From: Clostridia bacterium | GTDB taxonomy: Bacteria > Bacillota > Clostridia > Acetivibrionales > STF1-152 | Reading direction: 5' to 3' | DNA length: 37,668 nucleotides | Assembly: GCA_028280575.1 (NCBI GenBank) | Contig: JANQLN010000098.1 | Span: 1-37,668, forward strand | Shown here: positions 8,391 to 16,854 of the stretch, one piece after another | How positions within the stretch are numbered: the first letter of the stretch is position 1 | Layout: every line of letters begins with the position of its first letter | Notes under the pieces: generated by a model | Told to the model about the DNA's origin: nothing | Seen by the model: the letters and a program-made list of their open reading frames with translations, nothing else | The model's database searches: none | Made by a program: the position numbers and the translations under genes

Positions 8391-8681
8391 ATGCCGTCAA
8401 TAAATGTAAGCCTGCAGGTAATACCGAAAGTAAACGACACTGATACATACCGTGTTGTAGACAAGGTGATAGAGTACATAAGCTCAACAGGGGTAAAATA
8501 TGAAGTGGGTCCTATGGAAACAACAATGGAGGGTGAGCTTGACTTGCTTATGGAGATTGTAAAGAAAGTCCAGTATATTTGTGTTGAAGAAGGTGCTTCA
8601 CGTGTTCTGTCTGTTGTAAAAATAGATTTCAAACCAGAAGGTGTGACTATGGATGAAAAAATCGGCAAATACAGGAAGTAA
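8391..8681 (+). CDS. Thiamine-binding protein (YqgV/MTH1187-type, Thiamine_BP)
   Basis: A 96-aa cytoplasmic protein that matches the thiamine-binding YkoF-like/MTH1187 family. The N-terminal strand is PSINVSLQVIPKV; then VIEYISSTGVKYEVGPMETTMEG, and the C-terminal VLSVVKIDFKPEG. Family members form ferredoxin-like dimers that bind thiamine or its pyrimidine. GGGGAGGGG lies 4 nt before the ATG. It is the first gene after the TPP riboswitch and overlaps the permease gene by 29 bp. A role in delivering or sensing imported thiamine precursor is inferred from context. Confidence 0.88.
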   Translation: MPSINVSLQVIPKVNDTDTYRVVDKVIEYISSTGVKYEVGPMETTMEGELDLLMEIVKKVQYICVEEGASRVLSVVKIDFKPEGVTMDEKIGKYRK

Positions 8682-9420
8682 TGTATTGGCATTGATCCTG
8701 CTGGGGCTTCTCATGGTGATATGGCATTTGATTGCTGAGTACAGCAGGATACAAAAATTCCTGCCGTCTCCGGCAGAAGTTGTCAATACACTGGTTGAAG
8801 TAATGCCCTTGTTGAAAATTCATATATGGACCACTTTGAAGGAAGCTATGATTGGCTTTTTTATATCAATTATCCTGGCTGTTGTTATAGCTGTTTTCAT
8901 GGACAATATCAAGCTGGTAAAAAAAGCCGTATACCCGTTGCTTATAGTATCCCAAACCATCCCTATCATAGCCCTGGCGCCGCTGTTCATGCTTTGGTTC
9001 GGATTTGGCATGCTGCCAAAGATCATAGTTGTTGTCCTGGTTTGCTTTTTTCCCGTGGTTATAAGTCTTTTTGCAGGACTTAGCTCTGTGGATGAGGATA
9101 TGGTTAATCTGCTTAAGTCAATGGGTGCAAACAAGCTGCAGATAATCGGCAATGCCAAAATACCTGCCTCATTGCCATTTTTTTTTGCAGGGCTTAAAAT
9201 AACCGCAACCTATAGTATTATGGGAGCTGTTATCGGAGAATGGCTGGGCGGGGACAAGGGACTTGGAGTATACATGATGAGGGTAAGGCACTCCTATTCA
9301 TATGATAAAGTATTTGCGGCAGTGATGGTAATAGTATTGCTCAGTATGGTTTTGTTTAAAATAATATCTGTAATACAGACTTTGTCCATGCCGTGGCAAA
9401 GAAAAAATACGGAGGTATAG
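8653..9420 (+). CDS. ABC transporter permease, ThiX-like (thiamine precursor uptake)
   Basis: A 255-aa inner-membrane permease of the SsuC/TauC/ThiX type with about six membrane segments. The EAA loop that contacts the ATPase is visible as LKSMGANKLQIIGNAKIPAS near residues 155-175, followed by the conserved GLKITATYSIMGAVIGEW. The start lies inside the upstream gene, with AAGGTG 9 nt before it, so translation is probably coupled. Together with the next two genes it forms a full importer under TPP riboswitch control, which points to thiamine or aminomethyl-pyrimidine precursors as substrate. Confidence 0.9.
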   Translation: MKKSANTGSNVLALILLGLLMVIWHLIAEYSRIQKFLPSPAEVVNTLVEVMPLLKIHIWTTLKEAMIGFFISIILAVVIAVFMDNIKLVKKAVYPLLIVSQTIPIIALAPLFMLWFGFGMLPKIIVVVLVCFFPVVISLFAGLSSVDEDMVNLLKSMGANKLQIIGNAKIPASLPFFFAGLKITATYSIMGAVIGEWLGGDKGLGVYMMRVRHSYSYDKVFAAVMVIVLLSMVLFKIISVIQTLSMPWQRKNTEV

Positions 9421-9423
9421 AAA

Positions 9424-10407
9424 ATGATGAAAAAAATAAGTGTATTTTTATTGATTATGGTTTTACTGGTTTCGTTTTTCACCGCATGTGAAGAGCAGGA
9501 AAAAAGTAATGAAATAACCGTGGTATTGGATTGGGTGCCGAATACAAATCACACCGGATTGTATGCCGCACTTGATAATGGGTACTATGAGGATGAAGGG
9601 CTTGATGTAAATATAATCCAGCCACCCGAAGGTGGCGGGCCTGAAGCAGTTGAGGCAGGACAGGCGGAATTTGCAGTCAGTTACCAGGAGCAAATCACAT
9701 TTGCAAGAACAGCAGAAAACCCTCTTAGAATAAAAGCAATAGCCGCAATAATACAGCATAACACTTCCGGCTTTGCTTCACCTGCCGGGAAAAATATAAA
9801 AAGTCCTAAGGATTTTGAGGACAAGGTATACGGAGGCTGGGGATCACCTATGGAAGAAGCAATGCTCAAAGGCTTGATGGATAAGCAGGGAGTCGACTTT
9901 TCCAAGCTGAAGATGGTTGATATAGGCGCTGCCGACTTTTTTGCAGCAACTGAAAGAGATGTAGATTTTACCTGGATATTTTATGGATGGGATGGAGTTG
10001 CTGCGGAGCAAAAGGATTTTCCTATTAATTTCATAAAGCTCCAGGATTTTGATTCACAGTTGGATTTTTATACTCCTGTTCTGGCAGCAGGGGAAGAATT
10101 TTTAGAAAATAATCCTAATATAGCTGTAAAATTCCTTAAGGCTACGGCCAAAGGGTATAAGTATGCTATAGACAATCCGGAAAAAGCGGCCGATATTCTA
10201 CTGGCCCATGCTCCTGAAATTGACAGGGATATTGCCGTAGCAAGCCAGAAGTACCTTGCAGACGAATATATGAAGGATACGGGCAGATGGGGTGAAATGA
10301 AAGAAGAAATGTGGAAGGATTTTGCCGGCTGGATGTTTGAAAATGGTCTGCTGGAAAGGGAGCTGGATGCAAAAGAGGCGTTTACCAATGAATACCTGCC
10401 AAAGTAG
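9424..10407 (+). CDS. ABC substrate-binding lipoprotein, ThiY-like (NMT1/THI5 family)
   Basis: A 327-aa extracytoplasmic binding protein. The signal peptide ends in the lipobox FFTAC, with Cys22 as the lipid anchor. The mature part begins with VVLDWVPNTNHTGLYAALDN, a hallmark of the NMT1/THI5-like family, followed by EGLDVNIIQPPEGG and VSYQEQITFARTAE. Related proteins bind formylaminopyrimidine (FAMP) or HMP, thiamine precursors. GGAGG lies 8 nt before the ATG, which follows the permease stop by 3 bp. The last 20 bp overlap the ATPase gene. Confidence 0.92.
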   Translation: MMKKISVFLLIMVLLVSFFTACEEQEKSNEITVVLDWVPNTNHTGLYAALDNGYYEDEGLDVNIIQPPEGGGPEAVEAGQAEFAVSYQEQITFARTAENPLRIKAIAAIIQHNTSGFASPAGKNIKSPKDFEDKVYGGWGSPMEEAMLKGLMDKQGVDFSKLKMVDIGAADFFAATERDVDFTWIFYGWDGVAAEQKDFPINFIKLQDFDSQLDFYTPVLAAGEEFLENNPNIAVKFLKATAKGYKYAIDNPEKAADILLAHAPEIDRDIAVASQKYLADEYMKDTGRWGEMKEEMWKDFAGWMFENGLLERELDAKEAFTNEYLPK

Positions 10408-11143
10408 GGCAAAGCTTAAAGTAAATAACATAGAAAAATCTTTTGGCGACATAAAGGTAATTAAAAATGTATCAATCAGCCTTGTTGAAAATGAGTTTGT
10501 TTCACTGCTGGGTTTAAGCGGAAGCGGAAAAAGTACCATATTCAATATTGTAGCAGGGCTTTTAAAACCCGACAGCGGCCATGTAATAATAGATGACGAG
10601 GACTATACCGGGAAAACAGGCAGGGTCAGCTACATGTACCAGAAGGATCTCCTGATGCCCTGGAAAAAAGTCATTGACAATGTATGCCTGCCCCTCGTCA
10701 TAAAGGGAGAGAAAAAGAAAGATGCAAGGGACAAAGCTTCCAGCTTTTTCAAGTTGTTCGGACTGGAGGGATTTGAATATAAATATCCCTTTCAGCTTTC
10801 GGGCGGAATGAGGCAGCGGGCGGCACTTCTTAGGACATACATGTTTTCCAGGGATATAATGCTCCTTGATGAGCCTTTTGGAGCACTTGATGCCATAACC
10901 AGGGCAAAAATGCATGTCTGGCTGCAGGATATACTCCGGGGACTTGATACTTCGGTCCTTTTTATAACACACGACATAGAAGAGGCGGTCTTTTTATCGG
11001 ACAGGATATACATCCTGTCCGATAAGCCTGCTTTAATAAAGGAAGAAATAAAAGTAGGCCTGGAAAGGCCAAGAAAAAAAGAAATCATCACATCAGATAT
11101 TTTTAACAGTATAAAAGCACATATTTACGGCAGCCTGGAATAA
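10388..11143 (+). CDS. ABC transporter ATPase, ThiZ-like
   Basis: A 251-aa nucleotide-binding subunit. Walker A is GLSGSGKST (about residue 40), the signature is LSGGMRQR, Walker B is IMLLDEPFGALDA, and the H-loop is FITHDIEEAV. It powers the ThiX-like permease. The frame is open to 10322, but the ATG at 10388 has GAGG 9 nt upstream and gives the normal N-terminus for the family. The start lies inside the preceding gene. A perfect 14-bp hairpin sits within the coding region at 10994-11025. I see no clear terminator downstream. Confidence 0.9.
   Translation: MNTCQSRAKLKVNNIEKSFGDIKVIKNVSISLVENEFVSLLGLSGSGKSTIFNIVAGLLKPDSGHVIIDDEDYTGKTGRVSYMYQKDLLMPWKKVIDNVCLPLVIKGEKKKDARDKASSFFKLFGLEGFEYKYPFQLSGGMRQRAALLRTYMFSRDIMLLDEPFGALDAITRAKMHVWLQDILRGLDTSVLFITHDIEEAVFLSDRIYILSDKPALIKEEIKVGLERPRKKEIITSDIFNSIKAHIYGSLE
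10994..11025. repeat. Perfect 14-bp inverted repeat inside the ThiZ-like gene
   Basis: TTATCGGACAGGAT (10994-11007), spacer ATAC, and the exact reverse complement ATCCTGTCCGATAA (11012-11025). In the protein it encodes LSDRIYILSDKP just after the H-loop, so the two arms also yield a repeated LSD amino-acid motif. The stem is strong for a coding region and may affect mRNA stability. Confidence 0.8.
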
Positions 11144-11300
11144 ATATGACCGTTGTCAAATAATTATATTAAAATATCGAAAAAGATTTTGTAACCCACT
11201 TTTCTCAAAATTAGGAAGGATATTTTGGCAGCTTTGAAGAATTAAGCAATAAAGAGCAATTTGCTTCAAGTAAGATAATATTGGAAAAGGGGGCTTTTTT

Positions 11301-11714
11301 ATGTTTGGATGGAAGGATGAATACAGTGTAAATATAAGCGAGATTGACAGGCAGCACATGAAATTATTTGAAATTTGTGCAAGGATATATGATATTTCAA
11401 AGCTTGACAAAGAAATCGATTATTATGACGATATTATCGAAATAATTAGTGAGCTTCACGATTATACGGAATACCACTTCAACTATGAAGAGGAATTATT
11501 AAAAAATAATGATTATGAAGAATTGGAAGAACAGCATTTCCAGCATATTTTCTTTGTTAAAAAATTGAAAAAACTAGCTGCAAAAGATATAGATGAAGAT
11601 CAGAGAAAAAGTGCGGCCGAGATTTCATTATTTCTTGCAAACTGGATTACCGACCATATACTGAAAAGCGATATGAAATATAAGGAAGTACTTAATGCAA
11701 AAGGTATATGTTGA
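11301..11714 (+). CDS. Bacteriohemerythrin-like oxygen-binding protein, altered ligand set
   Basis: A 137-aa single-domain hemerythrin (four-helix bundle with a di-iron site, reversible O2 binding, cytoplasmic). Recognisable ligands are His19 (EIDRQHMKL), His59 and Glu63 (YHFNYEEELL), His82, and His119 with Asp124 (WITDHILKSD). The usual HxxxH pair of helix 3 reads QHFQH (78-82): Gln78 stands where the first His is expected, and a His follows one residue later. AAGGGGG lies just upstream of the ATG. Its role could be O2 sensing or scavenging in an anaerobe. The gap 11144-11300 before it shows no clear promoter. Confidence 0.88.
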   Translation: MFGWKDEYSVNISEIDRQHMKLFEICARIYDISKLDKEIDYYDDIIEIISELHDYTEYHFNYEEELLKNNDYEELEEQHFQHIFFVKKLKKLAAKDIDEDQRKSAAEISLFLANWITDHILKSDMKYKEVLNAKGIC

Positions 11715-11779
11715 AAATACCCTTAAGCAGGCCATTAACCACATAAGGTTTCAAATGGGAAAGTGAGGAGAGTATAAAT

Positions 11780-13240
11780 TTGAAAAGTAAGAATATTTTG
11801 GTTATTATGGGAGACCAGCTTCGCAAAGATTCCCTTGGGTGCTATGGTAATCAGGCAGTCAAGACACCTAACATTGACCGGCTGGCAAAGCAGGGTGCAC
11901 AATTTAACAGGTGTTATGCGGCCAATCCCATATGCATGCCCAACCGCTTATCAATTTTTACGGGTATGTATCCGAGAAATCATGGTCTATGGACCAATGG
12001 ATTGCTGCTGGAGCACGAAAGGCGTACTTTGCCCCTGGAGCTTTTGGAAGCCGGCTATCAAACGGCAAGCTTTGGCAAGATTCATTTTGAGCCCACGGGA
12101 TGCTCTGCAGGCTTTGGAAGCCGTGAATCAAAGGAATACTGGGAAAACAGGAAAGATAATATAGAAGCTTTTGGTCCTTACTGGGGATTTGAGCATGTAG
12201 AGCTTACAATTGGTCATAATACCTTGCCTGCAGCCCATTACGGCAAGTGGTTCAGGAAAAAAGGCGGAACTATGGATATGCTTGAAACAGATGAAAACGG
12301 GTGTACCCAAATCCCCCCCGGGCTGCATGATTCATCTTTTATTGGTGAGAGAGTTTCGGACTTTATTTGCGATGAAAGAGATAAAAGCAAGCCTTTTTTT
12401 GTAGTGGCAAGCTTTCCGGACCCTCATCATCCTTTTAATCCTCCTAAAGATTATGCAGACAGGTACACCATTGAAGATTCACAGGAGCAAGCCGGAGGAG
12501 AGGAAGATCTGGAAAAAAGGCCGGAGCACTACATGCAGCATTTTAAAGGGTCATGGCACCGTAAAGGATTAATGCCGGAAAAACACCCTTCCGGAGTGGA
12601 TAGAAGTAAAGAGAGAAGGCGGATAATCAACACCTACGCAATGGTGGATTTGATTGACTATAATGTTGGCAGGATTCTGCAGGCATTGGAGTCTCAAGGA
12701 TTACTTGAAGATACAATAATTGTATTTACATCTGACCACGGAGAACTGCTGGGGGACCACAGGCTATGGACAAAAGGGCCGTTCTTTTATGAAGGGTTGA
12801 TAAATGTTCCGCTTATTGTTTATGATAAAGACAGAATAAAGCCGTTTGTGTCGGAAGGACTGGCTTCATCTATAGATATTTTACCTACTGTTTGTAATTT
12901 GAACGAAATGCCTGTACCACTTTATGCAGATGGAATATCTCAGGCACCTCTTTTTGAAAATCCGGCACAATCTGTTAGAAACTGCTGCATGGTGGAGTAC
13001 AGAAACGGATATGGAAAAAATGACTGCGTATCAAAAGTACTTGTAACTGAAAAGTTAAAATATGTCCTGTACCAGACAGGGGAGTGTGAGCTTACGGATT
13101 TGGAAAATGACCCGGAAGAAAAACGGAATTTGGCATCTGGGAACGGATACAAAGATAAGATTAATGATATGAATACCTTGCTTCTTAACGAAATATTATC
13201 TACAGAATGCAAATGGCCACAACAGATTTCACATGCATAA
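11780..13240 (+). CDS. Sulfatase (alkaline phosphatase superfamily, Cys-type)
   Basis: A 486-aa type I sulfatase that hydrolyses sulfate esters, probably on a sugar or aryl compound. The N-terminal metal site is visible as IMGDQLRKDSLGCYGN. The active-site motif is CMPNR at Cys52, which must be oxidised to formylglycine; in anaerobes a radical-SAM anSME enzyme does this, and none is in the window. A second metal site is TSDHGELLGDH around Asp319-His320. No signal peptide is visible, so it is cytoplasmic. The TTG start has GAGGAG 9 nt upstream. It lies 65 bp after the hemerythrin and may be co-transcribed. A phosphonate monoester hydrolase is a less likely alternative. Confidence 0.9.
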   Translation: MKSKNILVIMGDQLRKDSLGCYGNQAVKTPNIDRLAKQGAQFNRCYAANPICMPNRLSIFTGMYPRNHGLWTNGLLLEHERRTLPLELLEAGYQTASFGKIHFEPTGCSAGFGSRESKEYWENRKDNIEAFGPYWGFEHVELTIGHNTLPAAHYGKWFRKKGGTMDMLETDENGCTQIPPGLHDSSFIGERVSDFICDERDKSKPFFVVASFPDPHHPFNPPKDYADRYTIEDSQEQAGGEEDLEKRPEHYMQHFKGSWHRKGLMPEKHPSGVDRSKERRRIINTYAMVDLIDYNVGRILQALESQGLLEDTIIVFTSDHGELLGDHRLWTKGPFFYEGLINVPLIVYDKDRIKPFVSEGLASSIDILPTVCNLNEMPVPLYADGISQAPLFENPAQSVRNCCMVEYRNGYGKNDCVSKVLVTEKLKYVLYQTGECELTDLENDPEEKRNLASGNGYKDKINDMNTLLLNEILSTECKWPQQISHA

Positions 13241-13254
13241 GGATAAACACCATA

Positions 13255-13288
13255 TAAAAAAGAGGGAGCCTCCCAGGGGCCTCCCTCT
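13255..13288 (-). terminator. Terminator for the minus-strand GH2 gene
   Basis: A strong hairpin with outer arms AGAGGGAG / CTCCCTCT and a GC-rich interior. The A-run at 13255-13260 becomes a T-run on the minus strand, so it works for transcripts coming from the GH2 gene. It has no T-run on the plus side. It touches the first copy of the dispersed repeat. Confidence 0.75.
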
Positions 13289-13411
13289 GAGCAATTTGCT
13301 TATGTTATGATTTTCTTAATGGAGTATACTAAATTTAGTAGTATGAATAATAAGCATATGCAACATTTAGTATGCTCCTTGCTTGAATTTGATTAAGGCG
13401 CAAATTGCTTA
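13289..13411. repeat. Dispersed structured repeat, copy 1 (MITE-like)
   Basis: This stretch matches 21852-21983. The ends are inverted repeats (TGAGCAATTTGC and GCAAATTGCTTA). The core at 13319-13379 differs from copy 2 at only 4 of about 61 positions and is itself an inverted repeat, GGAGTATACTAAAT / ATTTAGTATGCTCC, with a nested perfect palindrome TACTAAATTTAGTA (13327-13340). It has no coding capacity. It lies between the GH2 stop and its terminator, so it would form part of that transcript's 3' end. Confidence 0.85.
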
Positions 13412-13430
13412 GCATTTTGCTTGCTTTTAG

Positions 13431-16328
13431 CTACTTTTTATTGAGGATGGTACAATCATATATATACCGTATGTTCAACTGCCTCGCTTCCTGGCTTTTC
13501 AGGTCCATAACAAAAGCGCCGCTGTTATCATTCCATACGATTTCCCCCATTCCCGCATAATCCGGTGCTTCAAACGGGTCTTTGGGATAGTCGTACCACC
13601 AGCGCCCCTGTTTTTTGCTTCCATCCTTTTTTACGTTTGACACCGTACCGTCTTGCCCGAAAATATATTGTTCTCCATTTCCTTCCCATATGCCGATAAT
13701 TTCTTTTGCAAAGGGACCCTTTGTAATATCATGAATTTTGTTGCCATGTGTCAGGTCAATTATTTTCGGTTTTTTCCCTTTTTTAAACTCTGCATCCAAA
13801 GTCATAACCAGTTGCCCGTTTTCATAAACAGCGGCCTTTACGGAAGATGATTTTTTAAGAATAAAGGATTTTTTGTACGGCTTTGAGTCCTGGTCGGGTA
13901 AAGTTTTGTCTGTTGTATAATAAATATGGAATTTCCTTTGGGGAAGCTGTCCCCTCAGCATAATCCTGTTGACTGCAATACTGACTTGTGCCGTTTCATT
14001 AAAAATACGCTCACCCAGGATACCTCCGGCAACCAGTTCAATTTCACCCTGTTCAAAAGTGGATTGGAATATGCCAAGTCCCATACCGTAAAATGCCTTA
14101 CGATAATCAGCCTTAACAGGAGTCAAATCCAAGGGGTCCCCGTTATCCATCCCCAGGTTATTAACCGGTCCGAATGCTCTGAAGACAACCGTATCGTCTG
14201 CATGAGGAACAAGGTTATTATCCCTGTCCATGATTTCAAAGGTTACGTGGCTCACATCTTTTGCATCCGACAGCATATTTTGATTATCGGCAGACAGCTT
14301 TATTTTTACCGGCTCTGATGCGGTTTTGAATATCTTGAAGGCTTCAATCCGCCCGTTCTTTTTTGCAGCAGCCTTTAGTTCCCCGGGAGCATATGGCACA
14401 TCCCATTGTATATATATATTGCCGGTCATTGGTTTTTCTCCCAAGGACCTGCCGTTTAGAAACAGCTCTGCACTGTCACAGTTGGTATATACCCATACGG
14501 GAATAACAACACCTTCTTTTCCGGGATGTGTCCAGTGAGGCAGTAAATGCACCATAGGTTCGGTTGTCCACTGGCTCTGGTATAAATAATAGTGGTCCTT
14601 TTTAAACCCGCAAAGGTCTAATATGCCGTTATTTCCCGAACGGGCCGGCCAACCGAAGCTCTCACCCATGTAATCAAAGCCGGTCCAGCGAAACTCCCCT
14701 GTCAGGTATGGAAGTGTTCTGGTTTGTCTCCATGAATCCCTTGCACTAATGCGTACCCCGGCATTATCATAGGAAGAATTGTACTCTAGTGCTCCGTCAA
14801 AGAATATTTCTTTTTCCGTAAGGTTTTCCAGCTCAATTCGTTCCTTGTTCTTATCACGCCACCATGTCTGCGTACGGTATATCCCTCTTGTATGATAGGT
14901 GTGGGGAATTTCTGTTGCAACACAAACACGTTCAGGATGGTTTTGATGGTCCTTTTCGAAAATGAAGGCTGCTCCGCCTCCCCCGTTGTATCCGGCTATA
15001 TCCAATAGGGCTCTGTTATCGTCGGAATTCTGAGTCTTATGCTGTACACCGCAGGTAACCGGACGTGTCGGCTCATGTTTGTGTATAAAGTCTACCAGTT
15101 TCCTGGTGGTCGCAGTCTTCATCTGTTTTACTTCATTTCCTATACTCCACATTATGATACAGGGGTGGTTGCGGTCCCGTTTTAAAAAGTCTCCAAGGTC
15201 TTTTTCCCACCACTTTTCAAAGTACAGGCCGTAATCATAGGGCGCCTTAGTTGCTTCCCAGCCGTCAAATACCTCATCCATTACCATTATACCAATACGG
15301 TCACACATATCATAGAATTCCGGGGCCAAAGGTGTATGGGCGGTTCTTATGGCATTACATCCCATTTCCTTTAGCAGTTTGAGCCTTCTTTCCAGAACTT
15401 TTTCAGGTATTGCCGCTCCTACAGGACCTGCATCGTGGTGTTCGCACACCCCTTGAAACTTTAGGGGTTTACCGTTTAATGAAAATCCTGTTTGACTGTT
15501 AAAATCAAAATACCGCAAGCCGAATGGAGTGGTGCAATTGTCCAATATGCTTTCGTTTTCCATAATATACGTTTCCAGCCTGTAAATATAAGGAGTGTCG
15601 GGGGACCAGAGCTTTGGGCTTTTGATTACCATATCCTGTTTTATGCTGACACTTTCACTGCCGGGTATTATTTGGCCGATTTTTGTAAAGCAGGTTTCCC
15701 TATCATCCGCATCTTTTACTTTTGAAACAAGTGTAATGCTTTTTGAGATGCTGACGTCATTTTTAACCTTTGTTTCAATAGATATTTTAGCCATGTCCTC
15801 CGTAACTTCAGGTGTAGTGACATAAGTGCCCCAATGCTCAACATAAACAGGATTTTTGATGCTCAGCCATGTACGGCGGTAAATACCTGAACCGGTATAC
15901 CAGCGCCCGCTGGGGGCTTTTTCATGGTCTGCTCTTACGGCAATTAAATTTGTTCCTTTGTTCAAATACGGGGTTATTTCATACTCAAAACCTATGTATC
16001 CGTAAGGCCTGTGGCCCAAATGGTTTCCGTTTATCCACACGTCACTGTTCATATAGATGCCGTCAAATTCGATAAAGACTTTTTTGCCAAGCCATTCTTT
16101 TGCTACTTCAAAAGACTTGCGGTACCAGGCAATGCCTGTGGGCAAAAATCCCCCTTTGATACCCGAAATATTCTTTTCGTCATATGTGCCTTCAATGCTA
16201 AAATCATGGGGTAAGTGAAGATTTCTCCAATTTTTGTCATCCAGGTCAATTACCTGTCCGTTTTTAATATCCCCCAGGCAGAATTTCCAGTTAAAATCAA
16301 AGATTTGCCTTACTCTTGCGCTGTTCAT
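13431..16328 (-). CDS. Glycoside hydrolase family 2 (beta-galactosidase-like), multidomain
   Basis: A large cytoplasmic GH2 enzyme of about 965 aa without a signal peptide. The sugar-binding domain (about 10-180) has WYRKSFEV and GIYMNSDVWINGNHLG; an Ig-like domain follows. The TIM barrel (about 290-580) holds the acid/base Glu399 in SIGNEV and the nucleophile Glu545 in YLTGEFRW. Downstream are a DUF4982-like region (AELFLNGRSLGEKP), Ig-like domains, a chitobiase-C-like segment (HIYYTTDKTLPDQD, about residue 800), and a C-terminal small beta-rich domain (IGIWEGNGEQYIFGQDG). The likely start is the ATG at 16328, with AAAGG 8 nt upstream; an ATG at 16337 abuts that site. Beta-galactosidase is the best guess, but the family also has glucuronidases and mannosidases. 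Confidence 0.9.
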   Translation of the reverse strand: MNSARVRQIFDFNWKFCLGDIKNGQVIDLDDKNWRNLHLPHDFSIEGTYDEKNISGIKGGFLPTGIAWYRKSFEVAKEWLGKKVFIEFDGIYMNSDVWINGNHLGHRPYGYIGFEYEITPYLNKGTNLIAVRADHEKAPSGRWYTGSGIYRRTWLSIKNPVYVEHWGTYVTTPEVTEDMAKISIETKVKNDVSISKSITLVSKVKDADDRETCFTKIGQIIPGSESVSIKQDMVIKSPKLWSPDTPYIYRLETYIMENESILDNCTTPFGLRYFDFNSQTGFSLNGKPLKFQGVCEHHDAGPVGAAIPEKVLERRLKLLKEMGCNAIRTAHTPLAPEFYDMCDRIGIMVMDEVFDGWEATKAPYDYGLYFEKWWEKDLGDFLKRDRNHPCIIMWSIGNEVKQMKTATTRKLVDFIHKHEPTRPVTCGVQHKTQNSDDNRALLDIAGYNGGGGAAFIFEKDHQNHPERVCVATEIPHTYHTRGIYRTQTWWRDKNKERIELENLTEKEIFFDGALEYNSSYDNAGVRISARDSWRQTRTLPYLTGEFRWTGFDYMGESFGWPARSGNNGILDLCGFKKDHYYLYQSQWTTEPMVHLLPHWTHPGKEGVVIPVWVYTNCDSAELFLNGRSLGEKPMTGNIYIQWDVPYAPGELKAAAKKNGRIEAFKIFKTASEPVKIKLSADNQNMLSDAKDVSHVTFEIMDRDNNLVPHADDTVVFRAFGPVNNLGMDNGDPLDLTPVKADYRKAFYGMGLGIFQSTFEQGEIELVAGGILGERIFNETAQVSIAVNRIMLRGQLPQRKFHIYYTTDKTLPDQDSKPYKKSFILKKSSSVKAAVYENGQLVMTLDAEFKKGKKPKIIDLTHGNKIHDITKGPFAKEIIGIWEGNGEQYIFGQDGTVSNVKKDGSKKQGRWWYDYPKDPFEAPDYAGMGEIVWNDNSGAFVMDLKSQEARQLNIRYIYDCTILNKK

Positions 16329-16502
16329 CCGTACCATCCTTTCTTAATTTTGTGTAAGGTTTGCAGTTATTTATTAATACAGGTTAAATCATGTACAAAA
16401 CATAGCAAAAGTAATATGGTATAGCAATGAACAAATCTATTGATTATTGGAACAATACTGCTTTTTATTTTTTTATAAAAATTTTTCCTGAAATTGAAAA
16501 GC

Positions 16503-16832
16503 TTAATACCTTCCAAGCATAGCTTTAATGACCTGGTCGAATGGAAGAGAGCCGATTTGCTCCATAATTTTTTCCAATTCGGTTTTTCTTCTTAAGGACC
16601 CCTCCAAAACAATTTGTACGAATTGATTTTTGTCGACTACGACTGATTCTAATTGAAGTCCTCCACAAACGATACCTGCTATAACCAATATCTGGGCAGG
16701 AGACAAATCAGGGAAATTACTTTTGGGTTTCCCGCTTTTATTTTTAAGTTTGTCGGTACTTTGACTTTGCTGTCCGGTGCGTTTTCCAAGCATCTCCCTG
16801 AATAATGTATTTAACTGCTCAGGCGTGTACAT
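16503..16832 (-). CDS. Unknown protein with one central hydrophobic segment (109 aa)
   Basis: I do not recognise the family. The N-terminal 45 residues are polar and rich in Lys, Gln and Ser. A hydrophobic stretch follows, SPAQILVIAGIVCGGLQLES (about 44-63), and then an amphipathic, charged helical tail. GGAGGAG precedes the ATG by 6 nt. A 46-aa membrane microprotein ends 22 bp upstream on the same strand, so the two probably form an operon. Function is unknown. Confidence 0.7.
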   Translation of the reverse strand: MYTPEQLNTLFREMLGKRTGQQSQSTDKLKNKSGKPKSNFPDLSPAQILVIAGIVCGGLQLESVVVDKNQFVQIVLEGSLRRKTELEKIMEQIGSLPFDQVIKAMLGRY

Positions 16833-16854
16833 TTGTGCTCCTCCTTGCTTACAA

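Noticed and set aside
10322-10387. N-terminal extension of the ATPase gene
   Set aside because: It lies inside the binding-protein gene, gives an atypical N-terminus and has no ribosome site; the ATG at 10388 fits the family.
11241-11275. GAGCAATTTGCTTCAAGTAAG resembles one end of the dispersed repeat, a possible third, degraded copy
   Set aside because: The match requires a gap of about 11 bases and covers only one end. No core is present, so chance similarity is possible.
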